Source of the DNA: an uncultured Flavobacteriaceae bacterium
GTDB taxonomy: Bacteria; Bacteroidota; Bacteroidia; Flavobacteriales; Flavobacteriaceae
Direction of reading: 5' to 3'
NCBI GenBank assembly: GCA_947494695.1
Contig: CANLWB010000004.1
Location: forward strand, 186,001 to 250,000
DNA: 64,000 nucleotides
Shown here: positions 44,259-53,979 of the stretch, in pieces
How the letters are laid out: each line of letters starts with the position of its first letter
Numbering within the stretch: the first letter of the stretch is position 1
Notes under the pieces: generated by a model
The model's database searches: none
The model's input: the letters and a program-made list of their open reading frames with translations, nothing else
What the model was told of the DNA's origin: nothing
Translations under genes and position numbers: made by a program

Positions 44259-45152
44259 ATGGAAGAGTTTTTACCTTTTTTGTTCAATGGCTTAAGTATA
44301 AGTTCTATTTTATTGTTAACAGCTATTGGATTGAGTATCGTTTTTGGGATGATGGGGGTTATTAATTTTGCACATGGTGAGTTTATAATGATTGGTTGTT
44401 ATAGCAGTTATATAGCGAGCCTAGTGTTAGGAAGTAAAGGCACATGGACAGCGTTAGTCTTGGCATTTGTACTAGCATTTGCCTTAGCGTTTGCTATTGG
44501 ATATATTGTTGAGCGACTCGTTATTAGAAAACTTTATGCCCGTCCTTTAGATAGTATTTTAGCGACCTGGGGGATTAGCCTAATTTTACAGCAAGTAGCT
44601 CGAAATATTTTTGGATCTAATAATGTAGAGGCTCCAATGCCTAAAATTTTAAATGAAGGTCTCAAAGTTTCAGAAGGCATCACCTTACCATTTAATAGGC
44701 TTTTCATTATCATTATCACCATATTGGTTATTCTATTGGTCTACATTTTTATGTATAAAACCCCTAAAGGACGAATACTTCAGGCGGTGATGCAAAATAG
44801 AGCCATGGCATCTTGCATAGGTATTAACACCAAAAAAGCCGATGCTTTTACCTTTTCACTAGGTTGTGGTTTGGCAGGAATTGCTGGGATTTGCATATCC
44901 ATGCTGGGGTCGGTTGGACCATCTACTGGGCAAAATTATATTATAGATACTTTTCTGGTCGTTATTTTAGGCGGTATTGGTGGTTTAAGAGGTACCATTT
45001 TAGCAGCGCTATTAATAGGCCTTTGCAATCCTTTTATTGAATATTTTACAACATCGAGCATGTCAAAGGTGATTATTCTAAGTTTAGTACTGGTTGTACT
45101 TCAATTTAAACCTCAGGGCTTATCTCCAATGAAGGACAGAACAATTGATTAA
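44259..45152 (+). CDS. urtB: Urea ABC transporter permease UrtB
   Basis: 297 residues, about eight membrane helices, LivH type: IGLSIVFGMMGVINFAHGEFIMIGCY, the coupling region NRAMASCIGINTKKADAFTFSLGCGLAGIAG and DTFLVVILGGIGGLRGT. With UrtC it forms the inner-membrane channel. Confidence 0.95.
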   Translation: MEEFLPFLFNGLSISSILLLTAIGLSIVFGMMGVINFAHGEFIMIGCYSSYIASLVLGSKGTWTALVLAFVLAFALAFAIGYIVERLVIRKLYARPLDSILATWGISLILQQVARNIFGSNNVEAPMPKILNEGLKVSEGITLPFNRLFIIIITILVILLVYIFMYKTPKGRILQAVMQNRAMASCIGINTKKADAFTFSLGCGLAGIAGICISMLGSVGPSTGQNYIIDTFLVVILGGIGGLRGTILAALLIGLCNPFIEYFTTSSMSKVIILSLVLVVLQFKPQGLSPMKDRTID

Positions 45153-45168
45153 TTTTTAATACCATACA

Positions 45169-46185
45169 ATGAAACAAAAGATAATATACGCTATTTTAAT
45201 TATTGCGATTATACTTCCTGTTCTATTACTATCCGATTTTCGCTTATCAATTTTAAGTAAATTTTTAGTGTTCTCCATTGTGGCGATCTCTGTTAATTTA
45301 CTCTGGGGATATACTGGGATTTTAAGCTTGGGGCATGGTGCTTATTTTGCTTTGGGAGGTTATGCTATGGCCATGTATTTAAAATTACAATCGCAACCGC
45401 TTCCCGATTTTATGGAATGGTCTGGGATAGAAACTTTACCCTGGTTTTGGAAGCCTTTTCAGTATGTTCCATTTGCCTTAGTTATGGTGGTTGTATTACC
45501 CGTTGCCCTTGCTTTATTGGTAGGGATACCACTGTTTAAATCTGGAACCAAAGGGGTGTATTTCACCATTATTAGCCAGGCCATTACTTTAATTATGTCC
45601 ATTTTATTTATTGGACAACAAGGCTTTACAGGCGGATCTAATGGTATTACTGGCTTTAAAGGGGTATTGGGGTATGCGCTCGGTGATCCTACCCTAACCA
45701 AAATACTTTACGGGTTGGTTGTGATCGTTTTGATAGGGATATACTTTATAAGCAAATTTATGCTAAATACGCACGGCGGTACCATAATTCAGGCTATAAG
45801 AGATCGAGAAACCCGGTTACGCTTTTTGGGGTATAAAACGCATACGTTTAAGGTTATAACTTTAGCAACTTCGGCTGCCATTTGTGGCATTGCGGGAGCA
45901 TTATTTGTACCAATTGTTGGTATTATTTCCCCTTCTATAATGAGTGTTTTAATGTCCACAGAATTTGTAATCTGGGTGGCTATTGGTGGTAGAGCAACTT
46001 TGTTAGGGCCTATCGTTGGGGCATTAACTATTAATTATGCAAAAACTATTTTTTCTGAGTCATTACCAGAATATTGGTGGTATTTCTATGGTTTTCTATT
46101 TATAACAGCCACGTTAATTATACCTAAAGGCATTGTTGGCAGTTTATTAAAAAAGAAGTGGTTTAAGAACGTTTTATTGAAATAA
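45169..46185 (+). CDS. urtC: Urea ABC transporter permease UrtC
   Basis: 338 residues, LivM type: LWGYTGILSLGHGAYFALGGYAMAMYL, FIGQQGFTGGSNGITGF, IQAIRDRETRLRFLGYKTHTFKV (coupling helix) and WVAIGGRATLLGPIVGA. It starts 16 bp after urtB and ends 9 bp before urtD. Confidence 0.95.
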   Translation: MKQKIIYAILIIAIILPVLLLSDFRLSILSKFLVFSIVAISVNLLWGYTGILSLGHGAYFALGGYAMAMYLKLQSQPLPDFMEWSGIETLPWFWKPFQYVPFALVMVVVLPVALALLVGIPLFKSGTKGVYFTIISQAITLIMSILFIGQQGFTGGSNGITGFKGVLGYALGDPTLTKILYGLVVIVLIGIYFISKFMLNTHGGTIIQAIRDRETRLRFLGYKTHTFKVITLATSAAICGIAGALFVPIVGIISPSIMSVLMSTEFVIWVAIGGRATLLGPIVGALTINYAKTIFSESLPEYWWYFYGFLFITATLIIPKGIVGSLLKKKWFKNVLLK

Positions 46186-46194
46186 AGAATTAAA

Positions 46195-46974
46195 ATGATT
46201 AATGAGTTACAACGATTATTACGTGTTCCAAACCCAATTATTAGTTTAAGGGATGTTGAGGTAGATTTTGATGGTTATAAAGCTTTGAATAATATAAATA
46301 TAGATTTTCCTTTTAAGGGGGTTCAGTTTGTTATTGGACCTAATGGCGCAGGAAAAACGACTATTCTTGATGCCATTTGCGGACGTGTAAAAACATCAAA
46401 AGGAAAAATTATTTATAAGGGAGCATCTGAAATTCAAAATAGAAATCCTGAAGATATTGTACATTTTGGAGTCAGTCGAAAATTTCAAAACCCGACGATT
46501 TTTAACACGCAAACCGTTTTTGAAAACATGAAACTGGCTTTACTTATAGGGAAATCCAATTTGTGGTATCTATTTAATTCCAAAATTACCAAGGAACAGC
46601 AGGATACCATTGAGAGTACGCTGTTAAAGTTAAATCTCTTAGACGTTAAAAATAAAGTTAGTGGGGCATTGTCACATGGGCAAAAGCAATGGTTAGAGAT
46701 TGCAATGTCTATTATTAATAAGCCAGAATTGTTGTTGGTAGACGAGCCAATAGCCGGTATGTCTCCGAGTGAGCGTGATAAAACGGGAGAATTATTAACT
46801 CAGATAGGAGCAGACCATACCGTTTTTGTCGTGGAGCATGATATGAAATTCGTTAGTCGTTTTTCGTCGTCGGTGGTTGTAATGCATGAAGGCCGGATAA
46901 TTGACCGAGGGACTTTTGATAAGATTGTTAATAATGAGCGGGTCATTGAAATTTATTTGGGACGTCAGAATTAA
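46195..46974 (+). CDS. urtD: Urea ABC transporter ATPase UrtD
   Basis: 259 residues: Walker A GPNGAGKTTILD, the UrtD-typical signature GALSHGQKQWLEIAMSI (His in place of the second Gly of LSGGQ), Walker B LLLVDEPIAGMSPSERD and the switch HDMKFV. It pairs with UrtE to power the transporter. Confidence 0.95.
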   Translation: MINELQRLLRVPNPIISLRDVEVDFDGYKALNNINIDFPFKGVQFVIGPNGAGKTTILDAICGRVKTSKGKIIYKGASEIQNRNPEDIVHFGVSRKFQNPTIFNTQTVFENMKLALLIGKSNLWYLFNSKITKEQQDTIESTLLKLNLLDVKNKVSGALSHGQKQWLEIAMSIINKPELLLVDEPIAGMSPSERDKTGELLTQIGADHTVFVVEHDMKFVSRFSSSVVVMHEGRIIDRGTFDKIVNNERVIEIYLGRQN

Positions 46975-47038
46975 TATGAGAATTTTATAACCAATGGAAT
47001 CTATCTAAGGTAATTCTAAACTTGAATGATTACAAAAT

Positions 47039-47737
47039 ATGTTTGAAATAAGAAATTTAACTGCCGGGTATTCGGAAGAGTCGGCGGCCATTCATAATAT
47101 AAATATTAGCATTCCTAAAAATGAAATTTGTGCTATGGTAGGAAGCAATGGGGCTGGTAAAACGACCTTGCTAAAATCGATTATGGGTTTGATACCATCA
47201 AAACAAGGAGAAATCGTTTTTAATGGTGCCGATATTTCTAAGTTTGATTCGGAAAGAATTGCTCAATTAGGAATCGCTTATGTGCCTCAAGGTAGAATGA
47301 TTTTTCCGTATTTAACAGTCGAAGAGAATCTTTTATTAGGGTGCGAGGTTAGAAAAATGGATTTAAATAAAGCAAGAGATATTGGCTATACTTATTTTCC
47401 TGATTTAAAGGATATCCATAAAAGAAAAGGAGGGATGCTTAGCGGCGGACAGCAACAGCAATTGGCAATTGCCAGAATGTTGGTTATAGAACCTAAAATG
47501 GTTTTGTTAGATGAGCCTGCCGAGGGCATACAGCCAAATGTGGTTCAAGATATTGGAAATATCTTAAAGAAAATAACGTCAGATTTAGATGTGACCGTCC
47601 TACTTGTAGAACAGTTTGTGAGTTTTGCGCTTAGTTTTGCGCATTCTTATTACTTTCTTCAGGGGGGAGAAATTAGCACGGAAAGCAGAATCACAGAAGA
47701 AAATAGAAATACGATTATTAAAAGTATAAAGTTGTAA
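47039..47737 (+). CDS. urtE: Urea ABC transporter ATPase UrtE
   Basis: 232 residues: Walker A GSNGAGKTTLLKSIMG, AYVPQGRMIFPYLTVEENL, signature MLSGGQQQQLAIARML, Walker B MVLLDEPAEGIQPNVVQDI. Last gene of the urea transporter operon, 64 bp after urtD. Confidence 0.95.
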   Translation: MFEIRNLTAGYSEESAAIHNINISIPKNEICAMVGSNGAGKTTLLKSIMGLIPSKQGEIVFNGADISKFDSERIAQLGIAYVPQGRMIFPYLTVEENLLLGCEVRKMDLNKARDIGYTYFPDLKDIHKRKGGMLSGGQQQQLAIARMLVIEPKMVLLDEPAEGIQPNVVQDIGNILKKITSDLDVTVLLVEQFVSFALSFAHSYYFLQGGEISTESRITEENRNTIIKSIKL

Positions 47738-47847
47738 TATTATGGAGGATATGTAAGCTTCCTTTGATTAGAACGGTTTAATTTTCTAACATTGTTATAA
47801 CGTTATTGTTTTTTTAGTACGCAACGGTTATCAGCCTTACCACATGT

Positions 47848-48558
47848 TTATTCTATTTTTATTTTGTCAGTTTTAGGGTCATAACTGATGATTGCTGGTT
47901 CCGATTTTAAAGGCATATAAAGTATATCTAATTTTTTAGATATTGTTTTATACCCAAACCTCCAATTGGGGTCATCATTCTCTTTTTCCTGCAAACAAGT
48001 TCCCTCACTACAATTCAAACCGTCCTTACATATTTCGATGTGTTTAAAGGAAATATTATAAATGTTTGGACTCATTGCACTTCGACAGCTCACATTTAGC
48101 GTATCTGTATTTTTGCCATTAACTATAATACCAGCTTCTCCCAGGGTACCTAAATAGGTTTTATTATCTAAACTTTTTAATTGATATATTATTTTTCCTT
48201 GAATAAATCTCTTAGTGGATTCATCTTGAATGTTAAATGCACCACAACATTCATTGTAATAGAATTTATAATTCTTTGCTTCTGAAATATTACAGATTAT
48301 CGTATCAAATTCTTTTTTTCGATATCCTTTATAAAGGATGGTGTCAAGCTTATTTGGGTTCGGTTTTATCTTTACCATTTTTGATCCGTAGCGCATTTCT
48401 TGGCCATTAATAAACCAGATTTGTTGGGAAATACTTTCTGGTAAATTCCCATCATATCTTTTGAGTCTTGTGGTATCAGTTCTAAATTCGGCATACCCTT
48501 GAGCAACTAAGTTGTTTGTTAGAATACTTAACACTAATATGATGAATATTTGTTTCAT
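47848..48558 (-). CDS. Secreted protein, unknown function
   Basis: 236 residues with a signal peptide (FIILVLSILTNNLVAQ). The mature part holds several Cys (YYNECCGAFN, SCRSAMSP, CKDGLNCSEGTCLQE), which suggests disulphide bonds in the periplasm. No family recognised. It converges on the urt operon and has no close neighbour on its strand. Confidence 0.6.
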   Translation of the reverse strand: MKQIFIILVLSILTNNLVAQGYAEFRTDTTRLKRYDGNLPESISQQIWFINGQEMRYGSKMVKIKPNPNKLDTILYKGYRKKEFDTIICNISEAKNYKFYYNECCGAFNIQDESTKRFIQGKIIYQLKSLDNKTYLGTLGEAGIIVNGKNTDTLNVSCRSAMSPNIYNISFKHIEICKDGLNCSEGTCLQEKENDDPNWRFGYKTISKKLDILYMPLKSEPAIISYDPKTDKIKIE

Positions 48559-49015
48559 TTATGCGTGGTAACAGTGAATATATATAGTCATGCAGACAGA
48601 AGTTCAGAGCGTTTTTGATTGAGCATGAGTGGATATCTTTTTGTTTGACGCTAACTTAATTTAATCAAGTGACTAATCAAAATGACATGCATAGCAAATC
48701 AAAAAAGAACCATGTTTTAGTTCAAAAAGTGAAGAAGGCGTTTTACTTTGGCAAGGCTTAAAACGATGGTACTATTTTCTCAATTTTGATGTCCTTTGTA
48801 ATCTAAAAATTATATCATACCATTAATACATTACTTCTAACATAGAATGTATTCTTTGTGAATGGTGTACCATGTGAGTTTATTTCTAATTCATGGTCGA
48901 TTACGTTCTCTATACAATGAAAGATAAAAAGAATTACGATATAAAAAATCAATGCCAAAAAGCCCTAACAGAGATGTTTAAGGCTTTCAATGTATACAAT
49001 AAAGTTGTTGAATTC
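48559..49015. other. Intergenic stretch without visible genes
   Basis: Both strands have frequent stops. It must contain the promoter of the secreted-protein gene at its left end; nothing else stands out. Confidence 0.5.
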
Positions 49016-49525
49016 TTAAGCCAATAATAATTTATGGAACGATTTAATCTTTTCGTCTTCGTTAATTATTTTATCCATACAGGTTTCTAAAAATCTAAGG
49101 AACGTCTTTTTTTCATCTTCATTAAAACCTTCTATTAGAAAATTAATTACCGCTAACCTGGATGGTTGCGTTTTATTGACCAAGTCTATACCTTTTTTAG
49201 TAAGTTTCAGACGTTTTTTTCTGCGATCTTCCTCATCTTCATATTGCTTAATGAGGTTTTTATCTAAAAGGACACTAAGCAGGTTCGTAATATTAGCTCT
49301 GGATACGTTTAAAGAATCAGCTAATTCGCTAGCCATCATTGATTTATTGTGTTTTTCTCTTTTGAAAAATGGTAAATTAGGATTAGAGGAAAGGTGTAAT
49401 AAAATAAGCCATTGTTGTGTGGTTAGCCCCACTTTTTGGTATACTTCATCCCCTATTTTTTTCAATTGGTTCGATAAATCAAAGATGCTTAAAACTATTG
49501 ATTCTTCAATGCTTTTTTCTATCAT
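49016..49525 (-). CDS. MarR-family transcriptional regulator
   Basis: 169 residues with a winged HTH (GLTTQQWLILLHLSS, MASELADSLNVSRANITNLLSVLLDKNLIKQYEDEEDRRKKRLKLTKKG). MarR proteins repress until a small aromatic or acidic ligand binds. It lies 52 bp downstream of the nitrilase-like gene on the same strand. The same palindrome occurs upstream of the nitrilase-like gene, between the oxidoreductase and hydrolase genes (weaker), and upstream of the second CpcT-like gene, so it is the likely regulator of the whole 49-64 kb cluster. Confidence 0.9.
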   Translation of the reverse strand: MIEKSIEESIVLSIFDLSNQLKKIGDEVYQKVGLTTQQWLILLHLSSNPNLPFFKREKHNKSMMASELADSLNVSRANITNLLSVLLDKNLIKQYEDEEDRRKKRLKLTKKGIDLVNKTQPSRLAVINFLIEGFNEDEKKTFLRFLETCMDKIINEDEKIKSFHKLLLA

Positions 49526-49577
49526 AATTCTTTTTCATTTATTTAAAGAATAGCGCTGCAATATAAGATATATACTG

Positions 49578-50600
49578 CTATTCTCGTAGTTTTTTAATAA
49601 CGTTTAACTGGGTTTTTATAAATAATTCTTTATTGGGAGTTTCACCTTTAAAACTATTTGCAGGATAATGCGAATAGTCGTTGTAAGATTTTGCGTAAAG
49701 TTCAAAACGTTGTCTGGCATTATAATTTTGCATAGATACTTTAGAACGGTAGTCTCTTAATGCCTCAATGTCTATATAACTATTGGCTACCATGCTACCA
49801 CCAGTACCGGCTTCAGCCAAAACCAACCCTTCATAACTTACGACTTTAGAGAGTCCGTCGGTGGCGGCAAAAGGGAAATCTATTCCCGAAATACCAGCAG
49901 AATTCGACGAAACCACATAACTCATATTTTCAATAGCTCTTGCGCGTTTAGCAATGTCTTTATGAGTTAACTGCGGACTTCCTGCTTCTGATGAGGAGTG
50001 TAAAAAGACTTCAGCGCCTCGCATCATTAAACATCGTGCAATTTCGGGGTACATAATTTCTTCCGAAGCGATACAGGCCAAGTTGCCCAGTTTGGTTTTA
50101 GCTACAGGAAACAGCGCATCATCTCCGTAATACTTAATATAATCGTCTAAAACATCATGTGGCGTAGGTGCAAACATAGAGTTTAACCGTCTATATTTAA
50201 GTATAAGCTCTCCTTCGTCATTAATAATAAAACTGCTTTGAAAATACAAATCAGGAAAATTAGCGTCTAGCTCATAAAAGTTACCCGATAAAAAGATAGA
50301 TTGCTTCACACAAAACGCTTTCATGTCTTCAAACAATGGGTCGTCTATAGAAATGCATGCTTTTTCTCTCCATTCATCAATAGATTCTCCAAAAGGAAAA
50401 CTGGTTAAGAAATATTCTGGTAAAACAATAAGTTTTAAATCTGGACCAATAAAGGCTTTAGAGCCTCGTATTTCGGCTAGTACTTTTCCTAAAGATTCGT
50501 TCATCATCGTGTACGCCGACGCTCTGTCTTTAGTCGCGTTAATTGCGAAACACTCTGTTTGTAATGCCAAGGCTTTGTAACGTGTAATCAATGCGTTCAA
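49578..50600 (-). CDS. Carbon-nitrogen hydrolase (nitrilase superfamily) with a Ser at the nucleophile position
   Basis: 340 residues, start TTG 50600 (no in-frame ATG nearby upstream; the next ATG would cut into the first strand). The Glu (VLPEYF, residue 62) and Lys (LILKYRRLN, residue 135) of the Glu-Lys-Cys triad are present. The third motif reads NLACIASEEIMYPEIARCL: aligned to the usual C-x-D-x-x-x-P-E, the nucleophile place is Ser 179, and a Cys sits three residues earlier (176). It may be a non-classical amidase or an inactive paralogue. Controlled by the palindrome just upstream. Confidence 0.8.
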   Translation of the reverse strand: MNALITRYKALALQTECFAINATKDRASAYTMMNESLGKVLAEIRGSKAFIGPDLKLIVLPEYFLTSFPFGESIDEWREKACISIDDPLFEDMKAFCVKQSIFLSGNFYELDANFPDLYFQSSFIINDEGELILKYRRLNSMFAPTPHDVLDDYIKYYGDDALFPVAKTKLGNLACIASEEIMYPEIARCLMMRGAEVFLHSSSEAGSPQLTHKDIAKRARAIENMSYVVSSNSAGISGIDFPFAATDGLSKVVSYEGLVLAEAGTGGSMVANSYIDIEALRDYRSKVSMQNYNARQRFELYAKSYNDYSHYPANSFKGETPNKELFIKTQLNVIKKLRE

Positions 50601-50626
50601 TTTTTGTTTGTAAAAAGATAGTACAA

Positions 50627-50651
50627 AAATAGTTAATATTATTAACTATTT
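50627..50651 (-). promoter_or_regulatory. Palindromic operator upstream of the nitrilase-like gene (MarR site 1)
   Basis: Perfect 12-bp arms AAATAGTTAATA and TATTAACTATTT around a single base. On the minus strand a -7-like TATTTTTG (50631-50624) overlaps the right part, so a bound repressor would block the promoter. The same palindrome (11-bp arms) is at 57647-57669. Confidence 0.7.
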
Positions 50652-50711
50652 AAGGTAAATGTTAACTCTTATTATTGAAACGCCTTGATTTTAGAACGTA
50701 ACAATAAGTAA

Positions 50712-51773
50712 TTATGATCCCATTAAGTTAAATTTTAGTTCTGTTTTTGGTGTGCTTTTTGGGGCCTGTATTTTTTCTATAATTTGCCATGTTATTCCGG
50801 CAGTATCTCTTATAATAAATGTATGTTCTTCAAATTCATTTTTTAGGATTTCTGTAGCTTCAATTGTTTTATCTTTTTGAGCTAGTTCATGTATGTACTC
50901 TAATTTATTGGTATAGAATGAATGTAACGTAATACCTTTTTCACCAACACGCTGCTTTTCAGAGGCATTAGTTTTATTGCCTTTAGGAATAAAAAACTTC
51001 ATTTTACCACATATATTGTTTGGAGATACAAATCCTTGATACCAATGACTAAACCCTGGTTCCATTTGGAAAACGCGCTTAGGTCCTTTAAGCCAATCGC
51101 CATCTAATTTTGGTTCATCTTCGGCGTGCAAACCTAAAACAGAATTTAAATATGCTATTTGCTTCATAGAGTTAGCGTTAATCACAAAATCGTGATGGGT
51201 AAACTCACTGGTTTTTAGTTTGGTATCGTTTTTAATAGTGCCATACCCCGGAATTTCATAGCCGTAACGCTGAAAGAAAATATGATTGAAAAATTCGCCA
51301 TAAACCGCATTTTCCCTAACCAATATTGGTCGGTTAAAAAAATCTCTTTCTCCCGTATTCAGTCCAAATAAATCATCGGCAATAGGTGCTGTGGGGAGCC
51401 AGGGTTTTTTACCATCTTCTCTGGCGGTTTTATAGATGTCATAAAGCCTAAAAATGTCGTGAGTCATCATGACCGCTATCCTGGAACCAATGGTTTCGAC
51501 AGGCGCATAGCCAATACCTTCTCCTAGCGGGGTTTCCCATTCTAAAATACGCAATAAACCATGACTATCAATAGAGCCGTTTTGCATACGATACGCTGTG
51601 AGTTTTGAATTCACACCATAAATTTTTAATGCGGTTTCTGCCGAAATGGAAGCCTTTTGAACTTCCTTAAATCCGAAATCTGCGAAATACTTTTTGGCGT
51701 AGTCAGCATTGTCTGTTCCAAGCATAACTTCGTAGAGTCCGCTTATTCCTGTATCTGGTAATTGTTTATTCAA
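50712..51773 (-). CDS. Two-domain VOC (glyoxalase/dioxygenase-fold) protein
   Basis: 353 residues from TTG 51773. The first VOC unit begins GLYEVMLGTDNADYAKKYFADFGF; a second begins TSEFTHHDFVINANSMKQIAYLNSVLGL. His and Glu in the usual places (HHDFVI, HTFIIRDTAGITWQIIE) could bind a metal. Likely a ring-cleaving dioxygenase or lyase step of the pathway; substrate unknown. It starts 4 bp after the aminotransferase gene. Confidence 0.72.
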   Translation of the reverse strand: MNKQLPDTGISGLYEVMLGTDNADYAKKYFADFGFKEVQKASISAETALKIYGVNSKLTAYRMQNGSIDSHGLLRILEWETPLGEGIGYAPVETIGSRIAVMMTHDIFRLYDIYKTAREDGKKPWLPTAPIADDLFGLNTGERDFFNRPILVRENAVYGEFFNHIFFQRYGYEIPGYGTIKNDTKLKTSEFTHHDFVINANSMKQIAYLNSVLGLHAEDEPKLDGDWLKGPKRVFQMEPGFSHWYQGFVSPNNICGKMKFFIPKGNKTNASEKQRVGEKGITLHSFYTNKLEYIHELAQKDKTIEATEILKNEFEEHTFIIRDTAGITWQIIEKIQAPKSTPKTELKFNLMGS

Positions 51774-51777
51774 TGTT

Positions 51778-52875
51778 TTAATGTTTTAAAGCTTGTATAA
51801 ATAGTTTCATTTCTTCTAAGGTGCCTACAGATATTCTAGACCACAGTCCATCATTCTCATAAATTCCACTTCCTTTAATGTTATTTTGTTTTAATAATTC
51901 TAAATAATCTTTATTATAGTTGGCCAATGAGAAGTAAATGAAATTTGTATTTGAAGCAATGCATTCAATATTTAATTTTTTTAATTCATGGATGGTATAA
52001 GATCTTGCTTCTTCATTTAGAAGTTTAACCTTTTCTTTAAATGCCGTATCTTTTAGAGAGGCTAAAGCCCCAGCTGCCGATACGGTACTAACATCACCGC
52101 CATTCCAGGTTAGTAATTGGCCTAGTTTTTTAATGGTTTTTTCATGAGCAATGGCATAACCCACTCTCGCTCCGGCAAGGCCATATATTTTGGAAAATGT
52201 TTTTGTCACAATAACATTTTGATTTTCAATAGTGTATCTGGTCACAGATTTAAGGTCTGTAAATTCAAGGTAGGCTTCATCGACCAAAACAAGTGCCATT
52301 TTACTGGCCTGTATTATAAAGCGTTGAAGGGCTTCACTATCGCAAACCGTTCCGGTTGGATTATTAGGGTTGCAGATATACATTAGCCTTGTTTCTGGAG
52401 ATATAGCCTGTAACATGGCATCCAGATTATGTTTTTTATCGGCTGTTAGCGGAACCGAAATCTTTGTTAAACCTAATTTTTGCGCCATAAACCGCCAATA
52501 ATTAAACGTAGGTTCGGCAGTAATGAAATTTCCTTTTTGCAATGCAGCTAGTCTAACACCTAAATCTAAAATTTCCGTAGATCCGGCAGTTATTAAAATA
52601 TTCTTTTTCTCAACATTATTTTGATATGCTAATTCCGATGCCAGATTAGTAACAATAGGTCTATCATATCTGTTCATATGGATATACTTGGCCATTTCTG
52701 TTCTAGCCATAGGAGAGGGGCCATATGGGTTTTCATTTAATCCGAGTTGAATGGAGGTGTTTTCCAAGTTAACCTTAACTTCAGATTGGGCGCTAGCAAA
52801 CGAGGTGTATTGGGTAAGCCCAAACCCTGCAATGCCAAACCCTATTTTTTTCAACCAATCTCTCCTATTATCCAT
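51778..52875 (-). CDS. Tat-exported PLP aminotransferase (HisC-like)
   Basis: 365 residues. The N-terminus is a twin-arginine signal (NRRDWLKKIGFGIAGFGLTQYTSFASA), followed by a full fold-type-I aminotransferase: LGLNENPYGPSP, CNPNNPTG, LVDEAYLEF and the PLP lysine in TKTFSKIYGLAGARVGY (Lys 229). Periplasmic aminotransferases are unusual, and PLP enzymes need folding before export, which fits Tat. It stands between the oxidoreductase and VOC genes in one operon. Confidence 0.85.
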   Translation of the reverse strand: MDNRRDWLKKIGFGIAGFGLTQYTSFASAQSEVKVNLENTSIQLGLNENPYGPSPMARTEMAKYIHMNRYDRPIVTNLASELAYQNNVEKKNILITAGSTEILDLGVRLAALQKGNFITAEPTFNYWRFMAQKLGLTKISVPLTADKKHNLDAMLQAISPETRLMYICNPNNPTGTVCDSEALQRFIIQASKMALVLVDEAYLEFTDLKSVTRYTIENQNVIVTKTFSKIYGLAGARVGYAIAHEKTIKKLGQLLTWNGGDVSTVSAAGALASLKDTAFKEKVKLLNEEARSYTIHELKKLNIECIASNTNFIYFSLANYNKDYLELLKQNNIKGSGIYENDGLWSRISVGTLEEMKLFIQALKH

Positions 52876-52887
52876 GACCTTAATTTT

Positions 52888-53883
52888 TTATACTTCCAAG
52901 ATCAACTTTCCAAAATTTTCACCCGTAAATAACATGTTAAGTGCCGAGGCGAAATTTTCTATACCATTAACAGTATGTTCTTTTACATATATTTTATCAT
53001 CATTAATCCATTGTGCGATTTCTTTGGCTGCGGCAGGCCATTCGTCAATAAAATCGAAGACAATAATGCCATTCATTTTACCTCTGGCAGATACAATTTT
53101 CATATAGTTTTTAGGCCCTTTAATATCTGCCATGTTATTATATTGAGATATCGCACCGCAAATAACAACTCTGGCACCTCTGGCTAAATTCATAAGCGCA
53201 ATGTCTAATGTTTCACCTCCAACATTATCATAAAAAATATGAAGACCATTAGGCGCATAGGTTTTAAGTTTGGCGTCTATGTCTTCGGTTTTATAATTAA
53301 TGGCATAATCAAAACCACAAGATTCTGTTAAGAATTTACATTTAGCATCACTACCAGCAGATCCGATAACCGTACAGCCTTTAATTTTTGCTATTTGACC
53401 AACCGTAGAACCTACAATACCAGCTGCACCCGAGATGTAGACGATATCACCCGCCGTTGGTTCACCTCGTTTTAACAAGCCAAAGTAAGCAGTCATTCCC
53501 GGCATGCCTAAAACGCCTAAGTGATGGGATGTTTTGCTTTTTGAAACATTAATTTTTCTAATCCCCCGACCATCGGTTACAACATGTGTTTGAACTCCCA
53601 AGAGTCCCTCAACGTAATCTCCAACTTTAAAATCGGGATGCTTGGATTCAATGACTTGACCAGCAGAAAAGGAACGCATTACTGCTCCAATTTCTACACC
53701 TTTTATATAAGTTGTGCCTTCATTCATCCAACCTCGCATGGCGGGGTCTAGCGAAATGGCTTCTATTGCAACTAAAAAATGCCCCTCATTTATGGAAGGG
53801 ATTTTTTCTTCCTTTACCTTAAAATTACTATCTTGAACAGCACCTTTGGGCCTTTCGGTTAGTACTATTTTTGTGTTTACCAT
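52888..53883 (-). CDS. NADP-dependent oxidoreductase (leukotriene-B4-dehydrogenase-like MDR)
   Basis: 331 residues: DPAMRGWM, GMPGMTAYFGLLKRGEPTAGDIVYISGAAGIVGSTVGQIAKIKGCTVIGSAGS (the NADPH-binding AASGGVG-type motif) and DNVGGETLDIAL. Enzymes of this group reduce the double bond of enones. It starts the minus-strand operon, divergent from the alpha/beta hydrolase gene with a weak operator between. Confidence 0.9.
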   Translation of the reverse strand: MVNTKIVLTERPKGAVQDSNFKVKEEKIPSINEGHFLVAIEAISLDPAMRGWMNEGTTYIKGVEIGAVMRSFSAGQVIESKHPDFKVGDYVEGLLGVQTHVVTDGRGIRKINVSKSKTSHHLGVLGMPGMTAYFGLLKRGEPTAGDIVYISGAAGIVGSTVGQIAKIKGCTVIGSAGSDAKCKFLTESCGFDYAINYKTEDIDAKLKTYAPNGLHIFYDNVGGETLDIALMNLARGARVVICGAISQYNNMADIKGPKNYMKIVSARGKMNGIIVFDFIDEWPAAAKEIAQWINDDKIYVKEHTVNGIENFASALNMLFTGENFGKLILEV

Positions 53884-53930
53884 CTTACTTTCATTAAAAT
53901 TATTTCTATCTAGTTTATAAATTTAAGAAA

Positions 53931-53969
53931 AAATAGTTAATTTTATTAATAATTAAGTATATTAACTAA
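53931..53969. promoter_or_regulatory. Degenerate MarR-type operator between divergent genes (site 3)
   Basis: AAATAGTTAAT at 53931 is the exact left half of site 1. It is followed by ATTAATAATTAAG, a partial right half, and by another half-site ATTAACTAAA near 53960. It lies in the 96-bp space between the oxidoreductase (minus) and the hydrolase (plus). Confidence 0.5.
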
Positions 53970-53979
53970 AAATTTAATA

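Noticed and set aside
49547-49584. Hairpin AGAATAGC/GCTATTCT between the nitrilase-like gene and marR
   Set aside because: Only 8-bp arms with a 22-base loop and no T run on the coding strand; too weak to call a terminator or operator.
52747-53107. Plus-strand frames over the Tat aminotransferase and oxidoreductase
   Set aside because: They lie opposite strong genes with clear motifs; no signal of their own.
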